A DNA stretch of 64,000 nucleotides from Bradyrhizobium betae (GCF_004123905.1 NZ_MZXW01000050.1:248001-312000), one strand, 5' to 3'; positions 40,654-48,847 are shown, numbered from the stretch's first letter. Numbers and translations: made by a program. Notes: a model not told the origin generated them from the letters alone.

Positions 40654-41622
40654 ATGTCCGACACAATACATACGCTCTCGACGACCGGTATGACGCCGAA
40701 GCGGCAGATCCAGAGCTGGATCGACGGGCTGACGAGCCTGTGTGGGCATTTTGACGTCGATCCGCTGGAGGCGTCCTCGCTCGAGGGCCGCATCGATTAC
40801 ACCAGCGTCTCGCGCCTGAAGCTCTGTCAGATCGAGGTCAGCCAGCATCGCATCGCGCACACGCTGGCGCGCGCCAAGGCCAATGAGCACCCGTACATCA
40901 AAATTCACTTCCAGACCTATGGCGTGTCCTATTTCGAGCAGGAAGGCCGCCACATCGAGATCAATCCCGGCGACATCATCGCCTATGATGTCTCCTGCCC
41001 GCATTCGATCATCAGCCCCGCCTTCACGCGCCACGACGTGGTGATCGTGCCGAAGGCACTGCTGCGCGACCGCGGATTCCCGTCGCAGCGGATGCCGGCC
41101 TGCAAGCTGTCGGCGAAGACGGGGACGGGCCGGATCGCCCATGATTTCGTCCATGCGACCTTCGACGAGGCGGCCAAGTTGTCGGCGAACAGCGCCGTCG
41201 GCGTTGCCGATTCGCTGATCGACCTGCTGCTGCTGCCGCTGCGCGAAGCCGACACGATGTTCGACCGCGTCGGCCCCGAAGCGATGTATGTGCGTGCGCA
41301 GTTCTTCATCCGCGAGCATCTGCGCGATCCGGATCTGTGCATCGACCAGATCTCGGCTGAGCTCGGCTGCTCCAAGCGCTACCTTCACATGCTCTTCAGC
41401 GAGCGCGGCACCACGGTCAGCGATTACATCTGGCAGGCCCGCTTGCAGAACTGCCGCCAGGAGCTCGAGGCCCACGCCGGCAAGACCATCACCGACGTCG
41501 CGTTCTCCTGGGGCTTCTCCAGCTCATCGCATTTCAGCCGGGTATTCCGCAAATATTTCGGCGTGGTGCCGTCCTCGATCCACAAGGCGCAGCAGGGTGC
41601 TGCGGCTGCGGGCGAGCATTAG
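40654..41622 (+). CDS. AraC-family regulator divergent from xoxF
   Basis: 322 residues from ATG 40654; a GTG 12 bases upstream is an alternative. The N-terminal 190 residues form a cupin-like sensing domain (HPYIKIHFQTYGVSYFEQEGRHIEINPGDIIAYDVSCPHSI), in the AraC_binding_2 style. The C-terminal AraC HTH is complete: FFIREHLRDPDLCIDQISAELGCSKRYLHMLFSERGTTVSDYIWQARL, then TDVAFSWGFSSSSHFSRVFRKYFGVVPS. The separation from xoxF by a 513-base divergent region makes it a strong candidate for xoxF control, perhaps sensing an aromatic or C1-related ligand. Nothing in the sequence identifies the inducer. The nearest relatives by style include alcohol- and aldehyde-linked regulators. Confidence 0.92.
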   Translation: MSDTIHTLSTTGMTPKRQIQSWIDGLTSLCGHFDVDPLEASSLEGRIDYTSVSRLKLCQIEVSQHRIAHTLARAKANEHPYIKIHFQTYGVSYFEQEGRHIEINPGDIIAYDVSCPHSIISPAFTRHDVVIVPKALLRDRGFPSQRMPACKLSAKTGTGRIAHDFVHATFDEAAKLSANSAVGVADSLIDLLLLPLREADTMFDRVGPEAMYVRAQFFIREHLRDPDLCIDQISAELGCSKRYLHMLFSERGTTVSDYIWQARLQNCRQELEAHAGKTITDVAFSWGFSSSSHFSRVFRKYFGVVPSSIHKAQQGAAAAGEH

Positions 41623-41642
41623 ACGGGCGGCCGCCTCGAGGT

Positions 41643-42632
41643 TCAAGCCGGCTCGAGGCCGAGAGATTTTGCGCTTTCGATCCAGATCGGCAGCTCGCGC
41701 TGATACAGGGCATTGGTCTCCTTGAAGCCGATCGCGGGTTCGAGCACGAAGGTCGCGAGAACCTCCTTCACCTTCGGATCGCCGTTGGCGGCGACGCAGA
41801 GTTCGGCGAGGCGGTCGACCACCGGCTGCGGCGTAGCCTTCGGCACAGCCCAGCCGGTAAAACCGCTCACGGTGAAGAATTTTGACGTCGCGCCCTGCTC
41901 GGGCAGGGTCTTGACGGTGGGGATCGCATCGACCTTCTTGGAATGCACCGCGAACACGTTGCCACGGTCGCTTTGCAGAACCGATTGCGCTGCCGTGTAG
42001 CTGCCCATCGCGGCATCGAGCGTGCCCTCCAACATGCCCGTCCACATCGGCGCTTCGCCACGATAGTGGATCGGCTCGATGTTGAGGCCGTATTGCTTGT
42101 TGAGCTCGTGGATCGTCATGTGTGGCGACGAGCCCGCGCTGTAGGTGCCGAAATTCACCTTGCCGCTCTTGCGCGCGAAGGCAACGAAATCGTCCAGCGT
42201 CTTGACGCCGGTTTTCGGGTTCGCCACCAGCAGCAGGCCGGCGCCCGGGATGACGCTGACGAGCGTCAGGTCCTTGTCCATGTCGTAGCCGGGAGTCTTC
42301 ATCACCACCCGGTTCATGATGTAGGTGGTCGAGATCGAGCACAGCATGGTGTGGCCGTCGGGCTCGGCGCGGGCGACCTCCGCCGTGCCGATCGCGCCGG
42401 AGGCGCCGGGCTTGTTCTCGACGACGACGGTCTTGCCGACCTGCTTGGAGATGAATTCGCCATAGGCGCGCGCGAGCAGGTCGGTCTGTCCGCCGGCGGG
42501 ATAGCTGCAGATCATGCGGATCTGCCGCGACGGCCACGCAGCTTGCGCCGAGGCGCTGCGCGCGACGAACGGCATTGCGAGTGCGCTGGTACCGGCGGCG
42601 ATGAAGTGGCGGCGATCGAGTTTGGCGGACAT
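41643..42632 (-). CDS. Tripartite tricarboxylate transporter (TctC/Bug) binding protein
   Basis: 329 residues. A Tat-like leader (DRRHFIAAGTSALAMPFVA) is followed by the mature Bug-family signature WPSRQIRMICSYPAGGQTDLLARAY and VVVENKPGASGAIGTAEVARAEPDGHT. The family binds carboxylates or other small acids in the periplasm. The membrane partners TctA and TctB are not in the window, which is common for the many Bug orphans of betaproteobacteria and Bradyrhizobium. A strong AGGAGGGAATC ribosome-binding site precedes ATG 42632. It ends 21 bases from the convergent AraC gene. Ligand unknown. Confidence 0.92.
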   Translation of the reverse strand: MSAKLDRRHFIAAGTSALAMPFVARSASAQAAWPSRQIRMICSYPAGGQTDLLARAYGEFISKQVGKTVVVENKPGASGAIGTAEVARAEPDGHTMLCSISTTYIMNRVVMKTPGYDMDKDLTLVSVIPGAGLLLVANPKTGVKTLDDFVAFARKSGKVNFGTYSAGSSPHMTIHELNKQYGLNIEPIHYRGEAPMWTGMLEGTLDAAMGSYTAAQSVLQSDRGNVFAVHSKKVDAIPTVKTLPEQGATSKFFTVSGFTGWAVPKATPQPVVDRLAELCVAANGDPKVKEVLATFVLEPAIGFKETNALYQRELPIWIESAKSLGLEPA

Positions 42633-42741
42633 GATTCCCTCCTGATTTTTGCCGAACCTACTGCATCAGGGCGTCTCTGCCATGACCGGCAGGCGAGACA
42701 GATTGGCGCATTCGAACGATGACGCAGTGCTCAATTGCACG

Positions 42742-43755
42742 TTATCCGGGCGATCGGGGTCTCCGCAGGACCCGCAGCCAGACGATCTCGGTCAGGGCCA
42801 CCGCAATCAGGCCGAAGGTACCACCGATCAGCACGTTGACGATGCGCTCTTCCGCGATCCCGCTGGCGCCGCCGGCAAAGGACGCGGCCAGCGCGATGAA
42901 AAAGCAGCGCAGGCCGAAGCCGAGGACATAGCGGGAAAACGAGATCAGCGTGAGGGTGGCCGCGAGGACCGCGAGCGCATAGCCGACCCGGCTCTGCGGC
43001 AGCACCATTCCGGCCAGGAAGCCCAGCGGCACGCCGACGAAGGCGCCGATCGCGCGCTGCTTCAGCTTGTCGGTAGAGGCCGTGAGATCGCCGACCACGA
43101 CGCTTGCGGCCGACCACATCACCCATTGCCCTTGCGCGAGGTCGAGGATTTCGACCAACGCTGCGGCTGCGAAGACCGCCATGGCGGTTGCCAACGCGGG
43201 CAGGAACCACGCGGCGGCGGGCCGTCCGAACGTGGTTGCGACGTCGCCTTGCCGTCGCTGGTCGTAAATCCTGATAGCGCAGACCAGAGCCAGCGCGATC
43301 GGCGAGGAGGCGATAATCACGCCGGCATGACGCAGCGCTTCGGAGGCGCTGACGCCCTCTCGCACCTCGCAGGCGAGATAGACGGCGGGGATGAACACCC
43401 AATTGCCGGGCGTGCGGAAATGTTCGCCATAGCGTGTCGCGGCGACCGCGAGGAAGCCGGCAAGCGCCGTCAGCACCACGAAGAGCGGCTTGACGGGCGC
43501 GGCGAGAAAGAGCGCGGCAAAGGTGACGAGGATGGCAAGGTAGTGCCAGGCGATGGCCTTCGGCGGCAGGTGCAGCCGCAGCGCCGGAATCAGCAGCGAG
43601 ACCGCGACGAGTCCGAGATTGAGCAGCGCCGTCTCACGTGCGATGAAATAGGCGGCGACTATAGGGCCTACGACGATCAGCGCGCGCAGCAGTTCGGCGA
43701 TCTTGATCTCCCGGGAGAGGACGTCGCGCAGGCTGGTGGTGGTCGGCGAATTCAA
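42742..43755 (-). CDS. FUSC-family membrane protein
   Basis: About 337 residues if translation starts at TTG 43755; the frame extends upstream to 43848 but that part is arginine-rich and unlikely real, and no ATG is available. Two blocks of hydrophobic helices are seen: LLRALIVVGPIVAAYFIARETALLNLGLVAVSLLIPAL onward (first five helices) and, after a cytosolic stretch (GDVATTFGRPA), WFLPALATAMAVFAAAALVEIL onward. The motif LTASTDKLKQRAIGAFVGVPLGFLAG is typical of the FUSC/aromatic acid exporter family. It may export organic acids or aromatics. Start uncertain, family moderately sure. It lies near TctC and could be part of the same physiology. Confidence 0.75.
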   Translation of the reverse strand: MNSPTTTSLRDVLSREIKIAELLRALIVVGPIVAAYFIARETALLNLGLVAVSLLIPALRLHLPPKAIAWHYLAILVTFAALFLAAPVKPLFVVLTALAGFLAVAATRYGEHFRTPGNWVFIPAVYLACEVREGVSASEALRHAGVIIASSPIALALVCAIRIYDQRRQGDVATTFGRPAAAWFLPALATAMAVFAAAALVEILDLAQGQWVMWSAASVVVGDLTASTDKLKQRAIGAFVGVPLGFLAGMVLPQSRVGYALAVLAATLTLISFSRYVLGFGLRCFFIALAASFAGGASGIAEERIVNVLIGGTFGLIAVALTEIVWLRVLRRPRSPG

Positions 43756-43846
43756 GGATGCACCAAAGGGGCGAATGAAACGCCTAGCATAGCACGGAAT
43801 GCGAACTCGGCGTGTGGAGTGACGGCGTTGCCACGTCCTCGGTGTC

Positions 43847-43944
43847 ATCGCCCGGCTTGACCGGGCGATCCAGTACGCCGTGACGGGTGTGGTTCAATCG
43901 ATGAGCTGCGGCGTATTGGATGCCCCGCCTGCGCGGAGCATGAC
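43847..43944. repeat. REP-like palindromic element
   Basis: A 9-bp perfect hairpin (ATCGCCCGG, CTTGA loop, CCGGGCGAT) at 43847-43869 is followed by a second inverted pair, TCCAGTACGCCG at 43869-43880 and its nearly exact complement at 43909-43920, and by a short GCCCCGC...GCGCGG pair. The compound form and the TGACA end agree with the palindromic repeats scattered through Bradyrhizobium genomes. It lies just before the start of the FUSC gene and after the solute-binding protein gene. Confidence 0.8.
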
Positions 43945-43974
43945 AGCGGTGATGTGGCGGCACGTGCGGCTGCG

Positions 43975-44901
43975 TCACCGCTGAATGATCTTCATCCAGA
44001 CATCACCGAGGATCGCAGGCTCGCGCGGCGGCAGATAGGTGAGGCCGGCCTGCTTGCCGAACTCCGCGATCTTGCCCTCCGCGGCAAGCGCCGTCAGCGC
44101 CTTGTTGACAGCGTCGATCAGCGCGCCATCGCTAGCAAGCCCGACATAGCCGCGATTGGCGCCGATCGGATAATAATAGCCGGACGCGGTGATCGCGGTG
44201 TCGGGATGGGCGGCCCGATGGGCGTCGAAGCGGGCGAGGTCGATCAGCGTTGCGTCATAGTCGCCGCGATTGAGCGCGCCGAGGAGATCGTCGCGGCCGG
44301 GGACCAGGTGCGTGATGCTGTCGATCAGGCGGCCCTTCTCGAAGGTCATCAGGACGGCATCGCCCAGCGATCCGCTCTCGATCGCGAGGCGCAAGCCTGC
44401 GAGGTCGCCGATATCGTTGATCTTGCGGCCCTGCGCCTTCGGCCCCACCACGACCGTCATCGGCGAATAGACGTAGGGCTGGCTCGGCGAGAGCACACCC
44501 AGCGCGACGCGGCGGCGGCGGTCCTCGCGCGTGGCGCCAGCGAAATCCGGCAGGCGCGCCGTCTTCATGCCGGGCTTGACGAGAGAGTCCGTCGTCAGCG
44601 CATAGCCGCCGACCAGCGAGCAGCGTCCGTCTGAGAGCAGCGCATTGGCTTCGAGCTGCGGGCTGGAATCCTCGTCCAGCTTGCTCTCGAACCACTGGAT
44701 CTTCAGCGGCCGTCCCATCCGCTCCGTGACCGCTTGCGCCAGCTGCACGTCGAAGCCGGAGTCGGGAGTGCCCTTGTGATGCATCGAGAGCGGTGGCCGG
44801 TCCTCGTCGAGGCAGATTTTTAGCGGATCGTCGGCCGCGTGCGCAGCCGTGAGTGCCGCGAGGACCGCAGCAACGTTCCACGGGGCGAGCCGACGCCTCA
44901 T
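43975..44901 (-). CDS. Family-3 solute-binding protein beside a PQQ dehydrogenase (XoxJ/MoxJ-like)
   Basis: 308 residues from ATG 44901 with GGAGG 6 bases before it. Signal peptide RRLAPWNVAAVLAALTAAHA. The SBP family-3 shape is seen in LKICLDEDRPPLSMHHKGTPDSGFDVQLAQAVTERMGRPLKIQW and LVPGRDDLLGALNRGDYDATLIDLARFDAH. The gene overlaps the cytochrome c gene by 4 bases (ATGA) and ends the operon that starts with the PQQ dehydrogenase at 46929. Such proteins in methanol dehydrogenase operons (MoxJ, XoxJ) help maturation or activation of the quinoprotein rather than uptake of a nutrient. The role is inferred from context. Confidence 0.87.
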   Translation of the reverse strand: MRRRLAPWNVAAVLAALTAAHAADDPLKICLDEDRPPLSMHHKGTPDSGFDVQLAQAVTERMGRPLKIQWFESKLDEDSSPQLEANALLSDGRCSLVGGYALTTDSLVKPGMKTARLPDFAGATREDRRRRVALGVLSPSQPYVYSPMTVVVGPKAQGRKINDIGDLAGLRLAIESGSLGDAVLMTFEKGRLIDSITHLVPGRDDLLGALNRGDYDATLIDLARFDAHRAAHPDTAITASGYYYPIGANRGYVGLASDGALIDAVNKALTALAAEGKIAEFGKQAGLTYLPPREPAILGDVWMKIIQR

Positions 44902-45254
44902 GGCTTCCTCCGGCTTGAGATGAAGGCCCAGAGGTTGCCGATCTCGTCGTCGCTGAGGATATCTCCCCAAGGCGGCATCTTGTTGTTCTTGCCGTTCTTC
45001 ACCGTGGTGACGAAGCGCGTCCTGTCGTCTGGGAAGGTGCGGAGGTCCGGCGTGATGGTGCCGGGGTTCATCATGTTGGGGCCGTGGCAGTGCGAGCATT
45101 TCTCGGCATAGGTCGACTTGCCATGGTCGATCTGTGCCTGCGCGGGATTGCCGGTTGCGTCGTCCGCGGCACGAACGGTCGCCGCAAGCGCGACCGTCAG
45201 CACCGCGACGGTGGCGAGGATCGCCACCGTCTTGTGAGACATGTCTTTCAGCAT
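44898..45254 (-). CDS. Periplasmic cytochrome c of the second PQQ dehydrogenase operon
   Basis: 118 residues from ATG 45254, or 114 from ATG 45242; the upstream in-frame part overlaps the dehydrogenase and was excluded. A signal peptide covers VAILATVAVLTVALAATVRA. A single haem site C-S-H-C-H is near residue 57-61, and NKMPPWGD carries the axial Met. The gene is placed between the PQQ dehydrogenase (10 bases) and the solute-binding protein gene (4-base overlap), so it is the probable electron acceptor of that dehydrogenase. It is smaller than XoxG and lacks its extra cysteines. Firm for cytochrome c; the partner is inference. Confidence 0.87.
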   Translation of the reverse strand: MLKDMSHKTVAILATVAVLTVALAATVRAADDATGNPAQAQIDHGKSTYAEKCSHCHGPNMMNPGTITPDLRTFPDDRTRFVTTVKNGKNNKMPPWGDILSDDEIGNLWAFISSRRKP

Positions 45255-45264
45255 CGTGCCGCGG

Positions 45265-46929
45265 TTACTGCTTGACCGCAAACACCCACAGCGAACCGCC
45301 GGGCGGCACTTTCGCAAGTCGCTCGTCACCCGAGAACAGCGAATAGACGCCGCCATAGCCGCTGGTGACCGCGACGTACTGCACGCCATCCTGCTGCCAT
45401 GTCACCGGTTGCCCCTCGATGCCGGAGCCGGTCTGGAACTGCCAGAGCTTCTTGCCGGTGTCGGCATCGAAGGCCTCGAACTCGCCGGTCAGCGCACCCG
45501 AGAACACGACGCCACCTGCGGTCGACAGCACGCCGGAGAAGCGCGGGATGTCGCTTGGTGCTTCCCACTTCGCCTTGCCGGTCATGGGATCGATCGCTTT
45601 CAGATGACCGCGGGGGCCGTCACCCCACTCCCAGAGATCGGTGAGGTCCATGCCGAGATACCATTCACCCTGTTTGAAGGTGACGGGCTCGGTCTTGTAT
45701 CTGCCGCCGAAGGCGAGCGTGTTGGCGTAGGCGAGCCCGGTCTGGGGGTTGAACGACATCGGCTCCCAGTTCTTGCCGCCGAGGATCGACGGATAGACGG
45801 TGACCTTCTTGCCGTCGCGCGCGTCCTTCGACACGTCGGTCTCGATCGGCCGCCCCGTCTTCATATCGATGCCGGTCGCCCAATTCACCTTCACGTAAGG
45901 ATTGGCTGCGAGCAGCTTTCCGTTGGTGCGGTCGAGCACGTAGAAGAAGCCGTTGCGGTTGGCATCCATCAGCACCTTGGTCGGCTTCCCCTCGACATTC
46001 ATGTCGGCGAGGACCATCTCGGCCACCGAGTCGTAGTCGAACGGATTGTTCGGCGAGAACTGGTAATGCCACTTGATCTTGCCGGTCTTGGGATCCATCG
46101 CCAGCACGGAGCAGGTGTAGAGGTTGTCGCCGGGACGTACCGCCGAGTTGAACGGTCCGGGATTTCCGATGCCCCAATACACCGTGTTCAGCTCGGGATC
46201 GTAGGAGCCGGTGATCCAGGTCGAGCCGCCGCCGAGCTTCCAGGTGTCGCCCTTCCAGGTGTCGCCACCGGGCTCGTCCGGCGAGGGGATCGAATGGGTG
46301 CGCCACAGATGCTTGCCCGTTGCCGGGTCCCAGCCGTCGATGAAGCCGCGGGTGCCGAACTCGGCGCCGGAGATTCCGGTGATGACGACGCCGTCGGCGA
46401 CCAGTGGCGCCACGGTCATCGAATAGCCTTCCTTGATGTCGGCCACCTTCTGTCGCCACAGCTCCTTGCCGTCCTTGGCGTCGAGCGCGATCACATTGGC
46501 GTCGAGCGTGGTGCGGATCACCTTGCCGTCGTAGAGCGCGGCGCCGCGGTTGATGATGCCGCAGCAGACGATGCGCGGCGTCTCGGCGGGATATTCGACC
46601 TTGCTCTTCCAGATCTGCTTCCCGGTCTTGGCGTCGACCGCCATGGTGGCGTTGTGGGAGGTCACGTAGATCACGCCCTGATACACCAGCGGCTGCGATT
46701 CCTCGCTGCGATCGTCGTTGAAGGAGTAGTTCCAGACCGGGACGAGGTTCTTGACGGTGTCCTTGTTGATCTGGTTCAGCGTCGAGAAGCGCTGCAGATT
46801 GTAGCCCATCCCGTAGTTGAGAACGTTTGATGTATCGGTCGCGCCCTTGACCAGTTGCTCGGTGGTTTGGGCGTTTGCATACGTCGATGCAAGCATGACG
46901 AGGCTCGCGGCCATCGCAAGGCGTTTCAT
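45265..46929 (-). CDS. Lanthanide-type PQQ alcohol dehydrogenase (ExaF/PedH-like)
   Basis: 554 residues from ATG 46929 with TTGGGAGGAACGG ahead. Signal peptide to residue 20. It has the propeller W motifs, the vicinal disulfide Cys122-Cys123 (IVCCGII), and the metal/PQQ residues E190 (ISGAEFG), N256 (GIGNPGP), catalytic D298 and the extra D300 in FDYDS. This D-x-D is the lanthanide signature. Lengths and sequence style resemble ethanol dehydrogenases such as ExaF or PedH more than XoxF, so ethanol and other alcohols are likely substrates. Downstream come a cytochrome c and an XoxJ-like protein, all coupled. It is transcribed divergently from the lanmodulin gene, with a 341-base gap. Confidence 0.94.
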   Translation of the reverse strand: MKRLAMAASLVMLASTYANAQTTEQLVKGATDTSNVLNYGMGYNLQRFSTLNQINKDTVKNLVPVWNYSFNDDRSEESQPLVYQGVIYVTSHNATMAVDAKTGKQIWKSKVEYPAETPRIVCCGIINRGAALYDGKVIRTTLDANVIALDAKDGKELWRQKVADIKEGYSMTVAPLVADGVVITGISGAEFGTRGFIDGWDPATGKHLWRTHSIPSPDEPGGDTWKGDTWKLGGGSTWITGSYDPELNTVYWGIGNPGPFNSAVRPGDNLYTCSVLAMDPKTGKIKWHYQFSPNNPFDYDSVAEMVLADMNVEGKPTKVLMDANRNGFFYVLDRTNGKLLAANPYVKVNWATGIDMKTGRPIETDVSKDARDGKKVTVYPSILGGKNWEPMSFNPQTGLAYANTLAFGGRYKTEPVTFKQGEWYLGMDLTDLWEWGDGPRGHLKAIDPMTGKAKWEAPSDIPRFSGVLSTAGGVVFSGALTGEFEAFDADTGKKLWQFQTGSGIEGQPVTWQQDGVQYVAVTSGYGGVYSLFSGDERLAKVPPGGSLWVFAVKQ

Positions 46930-47270
46930 CCGTTCCTCCCAATATGCGCGTCTTTTGACGCTGCGGCTGCAACACTCCGCCCGAATGCAAAACGCGTCAA
47001 TACGAAAGTCGTAGCTGCGTCGCCGATATGTTGGATGCCAAGACGCCGGTCACCTGACGGAAACCTGACAATCGACTTTCACTTGTGCGCAGACGCTGGA
47101 AAAATTCCGCGGCATGAAGCGGTGCCGGCTTGGGCGGCCCTGCTCGGACGGTCGGGTTCCGCGAGTTGTGCGGTGCCCAGGTTGCAATTCCGGGCTTGAA
47201 CCGGGGCTCGCTTGTAGACTTATGTCGTTTCGATCCCGCGCGAATCGGGGGTCTTGGCCAGGAGGGTTTG
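46930..47270. promoter_or_regulatory. Divergent region between PQQ dehydrogenase and lanmodulin genes
   Basis: 341 bases with no gene. Both divergent promoters must lie here, which would let one regulator control the dehydrogenase operon and lanM together. A direct repeat of ACCTGAC at 47052-47058 and 47063-47069, 11 bases apart (one helical turn), is the only clear operator-like feature. Confidence 0.6.
47052..47069. promoter_or_regulatory. 11-bp-phased direct repeat, possible operator
   Basis: ACCTGAC occurs twice with an 11-base period in the divergent region of the PQQ dehydrogenase and lanM genes. Direct repeats with this spacing are the usual binding sites of OmpR/PhoB-type response regulators. 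Chance occurrence is possible. Confidence 0.35.
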
Positions 47271-47663
47271 ATGATTTCACGTCGCTCAGTTGCGCTTGCG
47301 CTCACGATTGCAGTGCTGTCCGGTCCAGCGTGGGCTGCCTCCGGCAACGCCGTAAAGATGTTCGATACCGACAATGACGGCACGCTCGATCTCGCCGAGG
47401 TGAAGAAGGCCGCCGCCGCGTTATTCGCCAAGCTCGATCCCGATCACGACGGCACGCTGGACGCGCGCGAATTGCGCGGACGGTTAACGGCGAAAGAACT
47501 TGCCGCCGCCGATCCCGATCACGACGGGACTCTCACGCTCGACGAATATCTCGCGGTGGTGGAGCAGCGCTTCAACGCGGCGAATCCCGACAAGGATGGA
47601 ACGCTGGATGCGAAAGAGTTGAATTCGCGCGCCGGCCGCGCGCTGTTGCGCTTGTTGCGGTGA
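47271..47663 (+). CDS. lanM: Lanmodulin, periplasmic lanthanide-binding EF-hand protein
   Basis: 130 residues from ATG 47271 (AGGAGGGTTTG upstream). Signal peptide to about residue 23 (ALALTIAVLSGPAWAA). Four EF-hand loops are visible: EF1 32-43 (DTDNDGTLDLAE), EF2 56-67 (DPDHDGTLDARE), EF3 81-92 (DPDHDGTLTLDE), EF4 105-116 (NPDKDGTLDAKE). The proline at loop position 2 in EF2-EF4, the aspartate at position 9 in EF1, EF2 and EF4, the N in EF4 and the helices between (AKELAAA, YLAVVEQRFNAAN) match, from memory, LanM of Methylorubrum extorquens. Deviations: Thr instead of Pro at position 2 of EF1, and Thr at position 9 of EF3. It binds lanthanides with very high affinity in the periplasm. Divergent from a lanthanide-type dehydrogenase. 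Confidence 0.92.
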   Translation: MISRRSVALALTIAVLSGPAWAASGNAVKMFDTDNDGTLDLAEVKKAAAALFAKLDPDHDGTLDARELRGRLTAKELAAADPDHDGTLTLDEYLAVVEQRFNAANPDKDGTLDAKELNSRAGRALLRLLR

Positions 47664-47835
47664 AATCAGCAGCACTTGACTGGGAGCGAAGGCGCTTTGC
47701 CCGAGAGGGAAATTTGCGAGCGCGATGCGACAGTTCGCTGTGTCCGTGGTCCGATTCCATGCTTGCGCTGTACCTGACGCAGCCCTAGTTTTTGGCCCGC
47801 GCGATGTCGCGCTCAATACCTTGGGAGACCCCCGA

Positions 47836-47916
47836 ATGGCTTGGAAAGCTCCGAAGATCGTGGAAGTGCCGGTCGGCATGGAAATCAACATGTACGCCTG
47901 CGCTTCGCGCAAGTAA
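47836..47916 (+). CDS. pqqA: PQQ precursor peptide PqqA
   Basis: A 26-residue gene, too short for routine gene finders, reading MAWKAPKIVEVPVGMEINMY then ACASRK. The E16-x-x-x-Y20 pair that PqqE joins to form PQQ is intact, and the MxWxxPxxxExxxGMEI-type frame is the standard PqqA pattern. TTGGGAGACCCCCGA gives a ribosome-binding site before ATG 47836. It lies 173 bases after lanM and 62 before an outer-membrane-type gene. No pqqBCDE is found in the window, so the peptide must be processed by enzymes encoded elsewhere. It may be an extra, lanthanide-regulated copy. Confidence 0.93.
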   Translation: MAWKAPKIVEVPVGMEINMYACASRK

Positions 47917-47977
47917 GACTGACGGACCTGCCGCGGCTTCGGTGGCGAATGCCATCGAAGCCGTGGTAGTGTCAGGA

Positions 47978-48847
47978 ATGCGCGCGAGAGCCCGAGCATT
48001 CTGGATCATAGTTGCCTGCACAGGCACGCTTGCGCCGGCATGCGTCAGTGCCGAAGAGGGCTTTGATACCGAACATATCTTCGGCTTCATGATCGGCACC
48101 GACGTCGGCAATCCCGGCGAGCGCGAATTCCAGACCGAGACGACGGGGCGCTTCGGCAAGGGCGGCGGCACCTATCGCGCCCTCCAGCAGGAAGTCGAGA
48201 TCGAAATCGTTCCGCTGCCGAACTTCCGCATCGAACTCGGCGGCACCGCCAGCCTTCACGACATCACCGGCGTTCCAGACATCGGCGATCGCCGTCAGTT
48301 CAATTTCCAGGGCGCTTCGCTCGACCTGCGTTATCGCCTGCTCGATCGCGAGCGCGCGCCGTTCGGCATGACCGTTGCCGCCGAACTCCATGGTGACCGC
48401 ATCGACGAGACCAGCGGCGCGAAGGGACGGATGTACGGTACTGATTTCACGCTCGCCTTCGACCGGGAGCTCGTTCCGAACTTTGTCATTGGCGCGCTCA
48501 ATCTGATCTATCAGCCGGAATGGGCGCGCTTCGAGGTAGCGGGGCTGTCCGAGAAGAGCTCGACCATTGGCGCAGCGTTTGCGGGCCTCGTGCGTGTGCG
48601 CCCCGATGTGCTGCTTGGCGGTGAGATGCGCTACTTCCGGCAGTACGAGGGCATCGGTCTCGGCGAATTTTCGGGCCAGGCGCTGTTCGTTGGCCCCACC
48701 GCCTATTTTCAGCTTTCCGAGAAATCGCGGCTCACCCTGAGCTGGAGCATGCAGGCCTGGGGCCGCCCGGCCGGATCGGCCGCCAATCTCGACCTCGTCA
48801 ATTTCGAGCGGCATCAGGCGAGGCTGGTGTTCGGCGTTAATTTTTAG
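47978..48847 (+). CDS. Predicted outer-membrane beta-barrel-like protein
   Basis: 289 residues from ATG 47978 (TCAGGA directly before). Signal peptide RARARAFWIIVACTGTLAPACVSA. The mature part alternates hydrophobic and polar residues with aromatic ends and glycine turns, e.g. EVEIEIVPLPNFRIELGGTASLHDITG, QFNFQGASLDLRYRLLDRERAPFGMTVAAELHGD, YFQLSEKSRLTLSWSMQAWG, and ends in a final aromatic (VFGVNF), the typical outer-membrane C-terminal Phe. No family name is recognised. It follows pqqA by 61 bases on the same strand and may share its transcript; a role in periplasmic metal or quinone supply is speculation. Confidence 0.78.
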   Translation: MRARARAFWIIVACTGTLAPACVSAEEGFDTEHIFGFMIGTDVGNPGEREFQTETTGRFGKGGGTYRALQQEVEIEIVPLPNFRIELGGTASLHDITGVPDIGDRRQFNFQGASLDLRYRLLDRERAPFGMTVAAELHGDRIDETSGAKGRMYGTDFTLAFDRELVPNFVIGALNLIYQPEWARFEVAGLSEKSSTIGAAFAGLVRVRPDVLLGGEMRYFRQYEGIGLGEFSGQALFVGPTAYFQLSEKSRLTLSWSMQAWGRPAGSAANLDLVNFERHQARLVFGVNF

